A stretch of 64,000 nucleotides of DNA from Pseudomonadota bacterium (GTDB taxonomy: Bacteria > Pseudomonadota > Alphaproteobacteria > Rhizobiales > Rhizobiaceae). The notes beneath the pieces were generated by a model that saw only the letters and a list, made by a program, of their open reading frames with translations, had not been told where the DNA came from and did not search any database. Numbering within the stretch: the first letter of the stretch is position 1; every line of letters begins with the position of its first letter. Below are positions 34,193-42,516 of the stretch, piece after piece. The stretch spans positions 59,473-123,472 of the forward strand of contig JAEYDD010000023.1 of assembly GCA_023404095.1 (NCBI GenBank), in the 5' to 3' direction. The translations under genes were made by a program, and so were the position numbers.

Positions 34193-35425
34193 TTATGCGT
34201 TCAGGAACTCGTCCCATTTCTGCACGAGGTGGTCGTATTCATCCGGCCACTGGTGCCAGTAGGCGACCTTCTGCGAGCGCTCTTCCAGCGAACCGCCGTC
34301 GCGCAGGTCGCCTTCCTTGATGCCACGTTCGGCCGGGCCGACCCAGGGCTTGCCCTCGTACCAGAACGCATATTTCTCCGGAGACATCGCGTTCTTGATG
34401 TTGGTGGACGGCGAGTAGTAGCCCTGCTCGGAGACGGTGATGCCTGGCTCGCCGGAGAGCCAGTAGTCGGCATAGGCGATGACGGCCTCGCGGCTCTTGG
34501 TGGAGGCGATCATCGACGGGCCGATCGCCCAGCCGCGGGTGCCTTCCTTCGGAACCGCATAGCGGGCCGGCTTGCCCTGCGCCTTGACCGCCATGACGGC
34601 GGGCTGCCAAGCATCGCAGACGACCATTTCGCCCGAAGCCATGAAATTGACGAGTTCGCCGAAGTCGCCCCAGAGGGCGCGGAACTGACCGTCCTTCTTC
34701 TTGGAGATGAGGAAGGCGGCCGCTTCGTCGATTTCCTCAGCCGTCGGGTTGCCGGGGTTCTTGGCTTCCAGCATGCCGAGCGAGTTCATGGCGAGGATGG
34801 CCTGGCCGATGGCGATCAGCGGATCGGTGTTCAGGCCGGACTTTCCGCGCCATTTGGAATCGAAGATCGCCGTCCAGGTGTTGGCTTCTTCCTCGGACAG
34901 GACGTCGGGATTGTAGCCGATGGAGTCGTAGTTGTAGACGGTCGGCACCATGTTCAGCATGGTCTGCGCCTCGTCCGTCCAGATCTGGCCGACGATCTGG
35001 GCGCTGCGATCCCACTTGTCGCTTGCGGTGGTAAACGTATCGCGGATGCTGTTCCAGTTCTTCAGCTCCGCCGCCGGAATGGGCGCGACGTTGTCGGTCA
35101 TGACGATGGAGGGAAGACGCTCGGCAATGATCTCCCAGCAATCGTAGTCGTTGGAACCCGAAAGGATCTTGGTCTGCGCATCGGGGAAGGTGGAGGCCGT
35201 TCCGGATACGGAGCCGACGCCGTACTTCTCCTTGAAGGTTTCGAGAATGCGTTCCTGAACGGTCGTGGAAAGGCCGATCGTGCGCAGCTGCTGGCTGGCC
35301 AGGTCGGCTGCCTGAGCGTAGGCCAGGCGTGAAGACAGGAAGGGCGTACCCGCGCCCATGGCGAGCGCCATGGCACCTGCAGACCGCTTCAGGAGCGAGC
35401 GGCGATTGATTTCCATCTTGGACAT
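34193..35425 (-). CDS. Spermidine/putrescine-type ABC transporter substrate-binding protein, Tat-exported
   Basis: Periplasmic binding protein of 410 aa with a twin-arginine signal (INRRSLLKRSAGAMALAMGA, cleavage near AYA-QA). Body blocks: FPDAQTKILSGSNDYD, PTVYNYDSIGYNPDVL, TWTAIFDSKWRGKSG and KVAYWHQWPDEYDHLVQKW. It belongs to the PotD-like family but is long and lacks the classic polyamine-site sequence I would recognise, so the ligand may be a different cationic or amide compound. It shares clear homology with the signal-less protein at 29354-30574. A GGAG ribosome site precedes the ATG. Confidence 0.92.
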   Translation of the reverse strand: MSKMEINRRSLLKRSAGAMALAMGAGTPFLSSRLAYAQAADLASQQLRTIGLSTTVQERILETFKEKYGVGSVSGTASTFPDAQTKILSGSNDYDCWEIIAERLPSIVMTDNVAPIPAAELKNWNSIRDTFTTASDKWDRSAQIVGQIWTDEAQTMLNMVPTVYNYDSIGYNPDVLSEEEANTWTAIFDSKWRGKSGLNTDPLIAIGQAILAMNSLGMLEAKNPGNPTAEEIDEAAAFLISKKKDGQFRALWGDFGELVNFMASGEMVVCDAWQPAVMAVKAQGKPARYAVPKEGTRGWAIGPSMIASTKSREAVIAYADYWLSGEPGITVSEQGYYSPSTNIKNAMSPEKYAFWYEGKPWVGPAERGIKEGDLRDGGSLEERSQKVAYWHQWPDEYDHLVQKWDEFLNA

Positions 35426-35523
35426 TCTCTTCTCCAGTTTTGCTTGTTCCCAGGAACGCTCCCTGGAGCGCCCTCTTGATTGCCGTCACCGGCCGGACAT
35501 TCCGTTCCGACCTTCCGTGCCGT

Positions 35524-36291
35524 TCAGTACCGCCCCACGAGGAGGCCACCATCCACGACCAGCACCTGGCCGGTCATGTATCTCGCGGCCTCAGAGGCCA
35601 GGAATGCGATGACATCCGCGATGTCCTCGGGCGTGCCGAGCCGCCCCATCGGGATGAATTCGGCCGCCTTCTCGGCGCCGGCCGGACCGAGCGAGTTTTC
35701 CTCCGAAAGCAGCTGTGCTGTGCGGATGTAGCCGGGCGCGATGCCATTGACCCGCACGCCGTCGCGGGCGAGTTCGACTGCCAGTCCGCGCACCAGACCG
35801 ATGACGCCGGACTTGGCCGCCGAGTAGTGCACATGCTCGTCCCAGCCGTAGGCGATGCCCATGATCGAAGAGAGGGCGACGACGCTGCCGGACTTGCGGG
35901 CGCGCATGCCAGGTGCGGCAGCGCGGACCAGACGGAAAATGCCTTTCAGGTCGATGTCGAAGGTCAGGTCCCACTTCTCGTCCGTCAGCCGGGCAAGCGG
36001 GGTTCTATGGGCGATGCCGGCATTGGCGACGATGACGTCGATCCTGCCGTGCCGCTTCTCGATATCGGCTACCAGCGCGTCCGTCCGTTCGGTGGAGCGG
36101 ACGTCATAATGCTGGAACTCCGCGGAGCCGCCCGACGCCGTGATGGCATCGACCGTTTCCCTGCCTTCCTTTTCCAGAATGTCGGTCACGACGACATGGT
36201 CGCCGATCGCCGCGAACGCCTTTGCTGCGGCCTGACCGATGCCGATCCCGGCTCCGGTGACGATAACGATACGCTTTTCTCTTGCTGACAT
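35524..36291 (-). CDS. SDR-family oxidoreductase (first of two)
   Basis: Short-chain dehydrogenase, 255 aa from the ATG at 36291 (chosen because AAGGA lies ten bases upstream; an ATG at 36300 is too close to it). Cofactor motif TGAGIGIG (residues 12-19), VANAG, catalytic HYSAAKSG and the C-terminal MTGQVLVVDGG. Acts in the cytoplasm with NAD(H) or NADP(H). It follows a second SDR gene by 13 bases within the transporter operon, so the pair likely oxidises or reduces the imported molecule or a breakdown product. Substrate unknown. Confidence 0.9.
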   Translation of the reverse strand: MSAREKRIVIVTGAGIGIGQAAAKAFAAIGDHVVVTDILEKEGRETVDAITASGGSAEFQHYDVRSTERTDALVADIEKRHGRIDVIVANAGIAHRTPLARLTDEKWDLTFDIDLKGIFRLVRAAAPGMRARKSGSVVALSSIMGIAYGWDEHVHYSAAKSGVIGLVRGLAVELARDGVRVNGIAPGYIRTAQLLSEENSLGPAGAEKAAEFIPMGRLGTPEDIADVIAFLASEAARYMTGQVLVVDGGLLVGRY

Positions 36292-36304
36292 GTTTTCCAT
36301 TCCT

Positions 36305-37045
36305 TCAGAGCATCACGTCGCCGGAGTTCGGGCCGAGCGTCTGGCCGACGAACAGACTTGCTTCGTCGGAGGCGAGGAACGCGACGGTTGCGGCCACTTC
36401 CTCCGGTTCGCCGAAGCGGCCGAGCGGTAGTTCGGACTTCTTGCGCTCGCGCCATTCCGGCGAGAGCTCCATCACCAGTGGTGTGTTGATCGGGCCGGGT
36501 GCGACGGCGTTGACGCGTACGCCGCGGTTCGACACCTCGCGGGCCAGCGACTTGGTCATGCCGATGATTGCCGCCTTGGCACCTGAGTAATGCGCAAGCT
36601 CGATGCCGCCGATCTGGCCGAGCTGCGAGGCGATGTTGATAATCGAGCCCTTCCCGGCTGCGAGCATCGGCCCGAGAATGGCCTTGGTCATCAGGAAGGT
36701 GCCACGGACATGCACCGCGAACATGCGGTCGAAGTCGCGGACCTCGAGATTTTCGAACAGCGCCTGATGGGCGATGCCGGCATTGTTGACAAGCAGGCCG
36801 ACGGTGCCATGCGCTTTCACGGCCGCAGCGTGGATCGAAGCTGAGTCCGCCTCCGAGGAGACATCGCCGGCGAAGGCGACGGCGGCGCCGCCCTTGGCGC
36901 GGATGCCTGCTGCGACCGTTTCGGCGCGCTCAAGCGACAGATCGTTGACGAGGACCCTGTAGCCGTCGGCGCCGAGCCGTTCGGCGATCGCCCGGCCGAT
37001 GCCGGACCCCGCGCCGGTGACGATGGTGGATATGCCGGACATCAT
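36305..37045 (-). CDS. SDR-family oxidoreductase (second of two)
   Basis: Short-chain dehydrogenase of 246 aa: TGAGSGIGRAIAERLG, LLVNNAGIAHQ, catalytic HYSGAKAAIIGMTK and a C-terminal EASLFVGQTLGPNSGDVML. The start codon overlaps the stop of the permease gene (ATGATG arrangement) and has AGGAGGA upstream. It is about one third to one half identical by eye to the neighbouring SDR, suggesting an old duplication. Substrate unknown. Confidence 0.9.
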   Translation of the reverse strand: MMSGISTIVTGAGSGIGRAIAERLGADGYRVLVNDLSLERAETVAAGIRAKGGAAVAFAGDVSSEADSASIHAAAVKAHGTVGLLVNNAGIAHQALFENLEVRDFDRMFAVHVRGTFLMTKAILGPMLAAGKGSIINIASQLGQIGGIELAHYSGAKAAIIGMTKSLAREVSNRGVRVNAVAPGPINTPLVMELSPEWRERKKSELPLGRFGEPEEVAATVAFLASDEASLFVGQTLGPNSGDVML

Positions 37046-37887
37046 GCTTCCTCCTGGACGGCGATGCGTTTGGCGCGGCGCACGGAGAGGCCCATCAGTA
37101 CCGCGTAGACCGAGAGCAGCGCGAACGAGAACAGCGTGGTGAGCACCCCGAAGGCGAAGACGTTGGGATGTACTTCCACCGAGAACGTGCCGTAGATGGC
37201 GAGCGGCAGCGTCAGGTCGCGGCCCGAGGCGAAGAGCGTGCGGGAAAACTCGTCATAGGACAGCGTGAAGGCGAACAGCATGGCCGACAGGACGCCCGGG
37301 AAGATCAGCGGGAAGGTGATCTTCCTGAAGGTGCGGGCCGGGCTGACGCCGAGCGACCAGGAGGCTTCCTCGACGCTGGAATCGAAGCGGTTGAAGATCG
37401 CCAGCATCACCAGGAAGGCAAAGGGAAACGTATAGACGACGTGCAGGACGAACGCCGTGCCCCACCAGTGGCGCTCGATGCCGAGCGTGTTGGCGACCAG
37501 TGCCATGCCGAGGCCGACGAGCACGCCGGGAACCATCATGCCGAGCACGATCAGATAGAAGACCACGCCGGAACCGGTGAACCTGCGGCGGAAGGCCTGT
37601 GCGGCGGTGACGCCGAGGATGGTGGAAACCACCATGGTCATCATGGCGAGCAGCATCGAGCGGCCGAGCCCCTGGTCGATCGGCAACGGCGCGATGCGCG
37701 AGGGAGGCGTGAGGCCGAAGAGATGCTTGTACCAGTAGGTCGACCATTCGATGATCGGAAACTGCGGCCCGCCCTCCGGACCCGTCTGGAACGACAGGAT
37801 GGCAAGCACGACGAGCGGGCCGTAGAGGAAGACGAGGAAGAGCGTGGTGTAGACGCCGAGGCCGAACTTGATGCCGCTTGCGTTCAT
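37042..37887 (-). CDS. Spermidine/putrescine-type ABC permease, PotC-like
   Basis: Inner-membrane permease of 281 aa with about six membrane segments. The EAA loop is SSVEEASWSLGVSPARTFRK, followed by ITFPLIFPGVLSAMLFAF and the PotC-type TLSYDEFSRTLFASG. The ATG at 37887 has AAGGAACTC upstream and sits two bases after the PotB stop. It forms the channel with the PotB-like partner. A large open frame extends upstream through the neighbouring gene but has no homology. Confidence 0.93.
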   Translation of the reverse strand: MNASGIKFGLGVYTTLFLVFLYGPLVVLAILSFQTGPEGGPQFPIIEWSTYWYKHLFGLTPPSRIAPLPIDQGLGRSMLLAMMTMVVSTILGVTAAQAFRRRFTGSGVVFYLIVLGMMVPGVLVGLGMALVANTLGIERHWWGTAFVLHVVYTFPFAFLVMLAIFNRFDSSVEEASWSLGVSPARTFRKITFPLIFPGVLSAMLFAFTLSYDEFSRTLFASGRDLTLPLAIYGTFSVEVHPNVFAFGVLTTLFSFALLSVYAVLMGLSVRRAKRIAVQEEA

Positions 37888-37889
37888 GA

Positions 37890-38789
37890 TCAGAGTTCCT
37901 TCCTGAGATCGACGACCCGCAGGAGAGCCGCGACGACTGCGCCCATGAGGATGGTGAGGACGACGCCGGCGACCGCCGCGAACGCCCATTTCAGCGATCC
38001 GACCTGGGTGACGATGATGTTGCCGAGCAGGTTCACCTTGCGGCCCGAAAGAGCGGCCGACGTTGCGAATTCGCCGAGGACCATGACCGAGACGAAGATG
38101 GCGCCGACCACCACGCCCGGCATGGAAAGCGGCAGGATGATGGTTCGGAAGATCCGCCAGAAGCCAGCACCGAGATCCTTGGCGGCTTCGATGATCGAGG
38201 GATCGATGCGGCCGAGCATGAAGGCGATCGGGCCGACCATGAACACGCAGTAGATCTGCGTCATGCCGATGATGACGGAGAGCTCGGAGAAGAGCAGCAC
38301 CTCGATCGGCTGGCTGATGATGCCGATCTTCATCAGGATCATGTTGATCGCACCCTCCTTGCCGAGCATCGGCCGCCAGGCCAGCACACGGATGAGGAAC
38401 GAGGTCCAGAACGGAATGACGCACAGCACCAGCAGGACGGTCTGCAGCGTCTTGTTCTTGACGAACAGCCCGACGAAGAGCGCTGCCGGATAGCCGACCA
38501 CGACCGTTGCGGCGAGCACGATCAGCCAGATCCGCACGGTGGTCCACAGCGCGCCCAGATAGGTGTCGGAGGTGAAGAAGGTGATCCAGCTCTTCAGCGT
38601 CAGCGTCGGCTCGATCTTGAAGGTGGTCTGCGTCCAGAACGACACGTAGAGCATCATCGCGAGCGGCAGGACGAGGAAGAGCAGCATCCACAGCACGCCC
38701 GGCGCAAGCAGCCAAAGCGTCTTGCCAGACGGACTGGTGGCCGCAGCCTTCTCGGTTTTGATTTCTTCGGTGACGGCGGTCATGGTCAT
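37890..38789 (-). CDS. Spermidine/putrescine-type ABC permease, PotB-like
   Basis: Inner-membrane permease of 299 aa. It has a cytoplasmic N-terminus of ~30 residues, then about six membrane segments; PFWTSFLIRVLAWRPMLGKE is the PotB-type loop and IIEAAKDLGAGFWRIFRTIILP is the EAA motif. An ATG two codons downstream (38783) is an equally possible start. Forms a heterodimer with the PotC-like protein. Confidence 0.92.
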   Translation of the reverse strand: MTMTAVTEEIKTEKAAATSPSGKTLWLLAPGVLWMLLFLVLPLAMMLYVSFWTQTTFKIEPTLTLKSWITFFTSDTYLGALWTTVRIWLIVLAATVVVGYPAALFVGLFVKNKTLQTVLLVLCVIPFWTSFLIRVLAWRPMLGKEGAINMILMKIGIISQPIEVLLFSELSVIIGMTQIYCVFMVGPIAFMLGRIDPSIIEAAKDLGAGFWRIFRTIILPLSMPGVVVGAIFVSVMVLGEFATSAALSGRKVNLLGNIIVTQVGSLKWAFAAVAGVVLTILMGAVVAALLRVVDLRKEL

Positions 38790-38837
38790 CTCGCAATTCT
38801 CCGCGAACGGGCTGGGAGGCAGCGGCGTGAATTCGGC

Positions 38838-39911
38838 TCAAGCGAAGACAAGGGCGTCCTCCCTCTTCCAGGCCAGCGCGTAGCGCCTGTGCGGTTCGTA
38901 GTTTTCCGGCGCCCGGTGGCTGAGGTGGGCCTCCACCTCGAACACCTTCCCGTCGTCCAGCGAAAAGAAGGCGTTGACGGCCGACCCGGTGTATTCGCTG
39001 GCGATGAAGGTGCCCTCGATCTGCACCTCGTCGGCGGTGGCCGCCGCCCCGACCGGACGGATGTCGACCCTGTCGTAGCGGATGGCATAGGCGGGATCGG
39101 CAGCCCTTTGCGGCTGCCCCTGGAAGCCGAGCAGGCCCTGCGCAGTTGCAAATGCGCCATCGGCCATCTTGCCCGAGAACAGGTTGTAGCAGTTGAGGAA
39201 GCGGGCCACTGCCGGTGAACAGGGGCGGTTGTAGATGGTATCGGAATCGCCCTGCTGGGCGATAAGCGCCCGGTCGAGCACGAGCACGGTGTCGCCCATG
39301 GCGAGCGCCTCCGTCTCGCTGCCGGTCACATGAAGGAAGGTCACGCCGCAACGTTCGCGGATCATGCGCAGTTCGCTGCGCATGCGGGCGCGAAGGTTGG
39401 CGTCGAGCGCGCCGAGCGGCTCGTCGAGCAGAACCATCTGCGGCTCGGTGACGAGCGTGCGCGCCAGCGCCACGCGCTGTTTCTGGCCGCCCGAGATCTG
39501 GGTCGTGGCACGGCCCTCGAGACCTGTAAGTCCGACCAGCGAAATCATGTCGCGCACCTTCCGGTCCACCAGCTTCAGGTCGGTGACCGGATCGATCGCC
39601 CGATTGACCAGTCCGAAGGCGATGTTGTCGTAGACCGACAGATGCGGAAACAGGGCGAAGTTCTGGAAGACGAAGCCGATATTGCGCTCGTGCGGTGGGG
39701 TGTTGGTCACATCCTTGCCGGAGAACCGGATGGTGCCGCCTTCCGGCGGTTCGAAACCTGCGATCACGCGAAGCAGCGTGGTCTTGCCGGAGCCGCTCGG
39801 CCCCAGCAGCGAGACATAGGAATCGTCAGGCAGGGACAGGTCGATCCCGTCGAGCGCCCTCAGGTCACCATAGGTCTTCACGACATTGGAAAGTTGAAGC
39901 ACGGCCGACAC
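38838..39911 (-). CDS. Spermidine/putrescine-type ABC transporter ATPase (second)
   Basis: PotA-like ATPase of 357 aa: Walker A GPSGSGKTTLLRVIAGFE, Q-loop VFQNFALFPHLSV, signature ISGGQKQRVALARTL, Walker B MVLLDEPLGALDANLR. In place of the usual VTHD/VTHA histidine switch it reads FLHVTGSETEALAMG, so the H-loop His appears replaced by Gly. The C-terminal TOBE-like region is about residues 270-350. First gene of the long minus-strand operon. Loss of the switch His would predict an impaired ATPase that needs the second, canonical PotA (32976-34085) as partner. Confidence 0.9.
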   Translation of the reverse strand: MSAVLQLSNVVKTYGDLRALDGIDLSLPDDSYVSLLGPSGSGKTTLLRVIAGFEPPEGGTIRFSGKDVTNTPPHERNIGFVFQNFALFPHLSVYDNIAFGLVNRAIDPVTDLKLVDRKVRDMISLVGLTGLEGRATTQISGGQKQRVALARTLVTEPQMVLLDEPLGALDANLRARMRSELRMIRERCGVTFLHVTGSETEALAMGDTVLVLDRALIAQQGDSDTIYNRPCSPAVARFLNCYNLFSGKMADGAFATAQGLLGFQGQPQRAADPAYAIRYDRVDIRPVGAAATADEVQIEGTFIASEYTGSAVNAFFSLDDGKVFEVEAHLSHRAPENYEPHRRYALAWKREDALVFA

Positions 39912-40440
39912 TGTTCATCCTGCCAGTTTGCAGGCGGCACGCATCCGGCAACGGCAATCCGTTCGCTCAGCCAGCAAAGGCCGAACGGCGACAAGCCGAT
40001 AGCGCTCGCGCGCAGACGCTCCGCGCACGATCGAATGATTCCACCAAAGTTAAAATTTGCGTTCAGTTCCCCGCGCTTCTGACCGGCGCGCTTGTTGCGA
40101 TCTAGAATACATAAATGATTTTTGTACTCAATAGACTTTTTTGAATTTTTCGCATTGTTGGAGCAGAAGTTGGCAGGCTTGTCGGCGGACGCGCCGATGC
40201 GCCTCGAAAACGAACGTTCTCTCGCCCGATCGGCCTTCTTTCCATGCACGCAGCGGCATGCGCCCGCGTTCTGCACGCAGGGCGAGGTCCTGTGTCCATC
40301 GCTATCGACGACGAATGCCGTCAATCCTTCTTGTCAAGAATGTATGCAAAATGCATTTATAGTCGTCTATCGAACTTCAATTGCAGATCGCGTACAAACG
40401 GATGACCACTCGGGCGCCAGAGCGAAGGTATCTTGATTTC
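39912..40440. promoter_or_regulatory. Divergent regulatory region of the long operon and its regulator
   Basis: No gene was seen in 529 bases. For the minus-strand operon a promoter is plausible at 40104-40131 (TTGAGT, 16 bases, TATTCT read on the minus strand), leaving a ~190-base leader. For the regulator on the plus strand, TTGTCA (40331-40336) and TTTATA (~40356-40361) flank a perfect 13-bp palindrome ATGCAAAATGCAT (40344-40356), which may be an autoregulatory operator. All elements are by eye and untested. Confidence 0.5.
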
Positions 40441-41451
40441 ATGGCCGACAACCGGACCGGACAGAGTACGCAGCGTCGCTACGAACTTGCCGAGCACGTG
40501 CTGAGGAAGAACATTGTCGAGGGCACGCTTCCAGCCGGTCTGGTGTTGCTCGAGGGCCCGATTGCCGAGATTTTGCAGATTTCGCGCGCGCCGGTGCAGC
40601 GCGCGCTGCAGACGCTTGAGTCCGAGGGACTGGTTTCGCGCTTCAAAGGGCGCGGCTTTCTTGTCGGTCCCGGCGGGGAGCGCGTCGAGCCGAACCGCGC
40701 CGACATCAAATCGATCGGCCTGGTCGTCCCCCAGCACGTCGACGAAGCTCTGCAGAGCCGTTCCTCCTGGGAGCGGATCTACAACACGGTCGAGAAGGAC
40801 GTCGCCGGCTGTGTCGTCTTCGGGCAGTACAGGATCATCGAAACCGAGCTTGCCAGCCACTTCAACGTCAGCCGAACGGTCGTGCGCGACGTTCTGAGCC
40901 GACTGAGCGAGCGGGGCCTGGTTCGGAAGAACCAGAGTTCTCACTGGGTGGCCGGACCGCTGACGGCGCAGACGGTCAAGGAACATTTCGTCCTGCGCAA
41001 GATGCTCGAACCTCAGGCGCTGATCACGTGTGCACCGCACCTCGACCGCGACGCGCTGAAGCGACTTTTCGATCGCCTTACCGAACTGGAGAAGCTGCAC
41101 GCGCTCGACGTCCAGCGCGACCCGGAGGATATCCAGACACGCTTCATCGAAACCTGCGTCCTGTCGACGCCGAACGAGAAGCTGCGCGATCTCATCGCAA
41201 ACAACCTGTTGCCCGTCGCCGCGACCGAGCGCCTGCTTCGCCGTCTCGGCCTGCCGGGCGAGCCTATCCTCATCACCGAGCTGCGGCTCGTCGTGGAACT
41301 GTTGATGCGCGGGGCGGTCGCCGCCGCCGCCGCCATGCTCGAAAGCCATCTCGACGCCTCGGTGAACCGGACGATCGCCCAGATGAAGATCGTGGCGATC
41401 ATCCCGGGGCCGAGCGTGACCGCCGACTACCTCACCCGCGTGATGGAGTAA
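40441..41451 (+). CDS. GntR-type regulator with two winged-helix domains
   Basis: Regulator of 336 aa with a duplicated DNA-binding part. The first winged helix is residues ~14-76 (IAEILQISRAPVQRALQTLE, then EGLVSRFKGRGFLVG). The second is ~110-172 (ELASHFNVSRTVVRDVLSRL, then ERGLVRKNQSSHWVAG). An FCD-like helical domain follows (VLRKMLEPQALITCAPHLD onward); the usual FH of the metal site reads FI (TRFIETCVLS), so metal binding may be lost. Start at 40441 with a weak AAGG site; an in-frame ATG lies 20 codons upstream. Divergent from the amidase-deacetylase operon, which it probably controls. Alternative: it also governs cluster 2 downstream. Confidence 0.88.
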   Translation: MADNRTGQSTQRRYELAEHVLRKNIVEGTLPAGLVLLEGPIAEILQISRAPVQRALQTLESEGLVSRFKGRGFLVGPGGERVEPNRADIKSIGLVVPQHVDEALQSRSSWERIYNTVEKDVAGCVVFGQYRIIETELASHFNVSRTVVRDVLSRLSERGLVRKNQSSHWVAGPLTAQTVKEHFVLRKMLEPQALITCAPHLDRDALKRLFDRLTELEKLHALDVQRDPEDIQTRFIETCVLSTPNEKLRDLIANNLLPVAATERLLRRLGLPGEPILITELRLVVELLMRGAVAAAAAMLESHLDASVNRTIAQMKIVAIIPGPSVTADYLTRVME

Positions 41452-41495
41452 GGCGCTCGCCTGCCGGCCCGTGCCTTTCGGATCGCGCCGGATGA

Positions 41496-41537
41496 CGATG
41501 GCCGCAACGCTTTTTCTCGCAGTCGTCCCGGCCATCG
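41496..41537. terminator. Possible terminator between convergent genes
   Basis: A 9-bp inverted repeat (CGATGGCCG, 41496-41504, and CGGCCATCG, 41529-41537) encloses a 24-base loop containing a T5 run, between the regulator (+) and the PxpC-like gene (-). It is not a classic terminator because the T-run is inside the loop. Function uncertain. Confidence 0.3.
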
Positions 41538-41547
41538 CCCTATCCTC

Positions 41548-42516
41548 CTAGAACAGCGCCTTGATCTGCCTGACCAGGGCGGCGCGGTCCTTGCGCGCTT
41601 GCAGCGCCGTCTCCATGTCGACCTTGACGAAGCGGGTCGGCGTGTGCGGCTGCATCTGGCCGATCAGGTCCATGTCGGCGGAGATGACCGTCCCGATCAT
41701 GAAGTAGCCGCCGCCGGAGACGGCATCGCGGTGCAGGATGATCGGCTCGGTGCCGCCGGGCACCTGGATCGAACCATAGGGATAGCAACTGTCGACGATG
41801 TTGGACGGATCCGAACCGGCACCGAACGGCTGCTCGCGCGGCACGAAATCGAGCGGCCTGCCACCGCGGAAGCGGTAACCCATGCGATCCGCCTCGGGTG
41901 CGACCTTCCATTCGTCCTCGAAGAAGTTCCTGCCGGCCTGTTCGCTGATGCGATGCCAGTAGAGGCCGGGCACGACGCGAAGTTCCGCCGGCATGCCCGG
42001 CCTGCGGCGCAGCGCCTCGGGGATCGATTTTCCCTCGGTCGCCTTGCGCGCCTCGCCCACCGGCAATTCGTCGCCCACGGCGATCGCGCGACCATTGAAG
42101 CCGCCAAGCGCGCCGATGGGATAGGTCGAACGGCTGCCGAGTGCTTTGGGAACGTCGATGCCGCCGGATACGGCGATGTAGATGCGCGCCCCGCCCTTGA
42201 GGAAATCGAACGTCAGCACCTGCCCGGCCTTCACCGCAAAGGCCGTCCAGCCGGGCTGCTCGACGCCATCGACCTTGATGGGCATCTCCGCGCCGGTGAC
42301 TGCAACCATGGCATCCCGGGTGAATTCGAGTTTGGGTCCGATGAACACCGCCTCGAGGCCTGCAGCCCCCTCGTCATTGCCGACGAGAAGATTTGCAGCC
42401 TTGAGCGACAACCGGTCCATCGCTCCGCCTTCGGGAATGCCGAGATGGAAATAGCCCGGGCGGCCGAGGTCCTGGACGGTCGTGGCAAGGCCCGGATGGA
42501 TAACCTTAATGGCCAT
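41548..42516 (-). CDS. PxpC/AHS2-type biotin-dependent carboxyltransferase subunit
   Basis: Protein of 322 aa in the KipA/PxpC (AHS2) family. N-terminal hallmark IKVIHPGLATTVQDLGRPGY and MDRLSLKAANLLVGN. C-terminal hallmark GTEPIILHRDAVSGGGYFMI. Start at 42516 with GGAGGG upstream, overlapping the AHS1 gene by 11 bases. AHS2 with AHS1 forms either the ATP-dependent lactamase of 5-oxoprolinase or the carboxyltransferase of urea carboxylase. The adjacent biotin carboxylase and carrier favour the second in this cluster. Last gene of cluster 2. Confidence 0.9.
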   Translation of the reverse strand: MAIKVIHPGLATTVQDLGRPGYFHLGIPEGGAMDRLSLKAANLLVGNDEGAAGLEAVFIGPKLEFTRDAMVAVTGAEMPIKVDGVEQPGWTAFAVKAGQVLTFDFLKGGARIYIAVSGGIDVPKALGSRSTYPIGALGGFNGRAIAVGDELPVGEARKATEGKSIPEALRRRPGMPAELRVVPGLYWHRISEQAGRNFFEDEWKVAPEADRMGYRFRGGRPLDFVPREQPFGAGSDPSNIVDSCYPYGSIQVPGGTEPIILHRDAVSGGGYFMIGTVISADMDLIGQMQPHTPTRFVKVDMETALQARKDRAALVRQIKALF

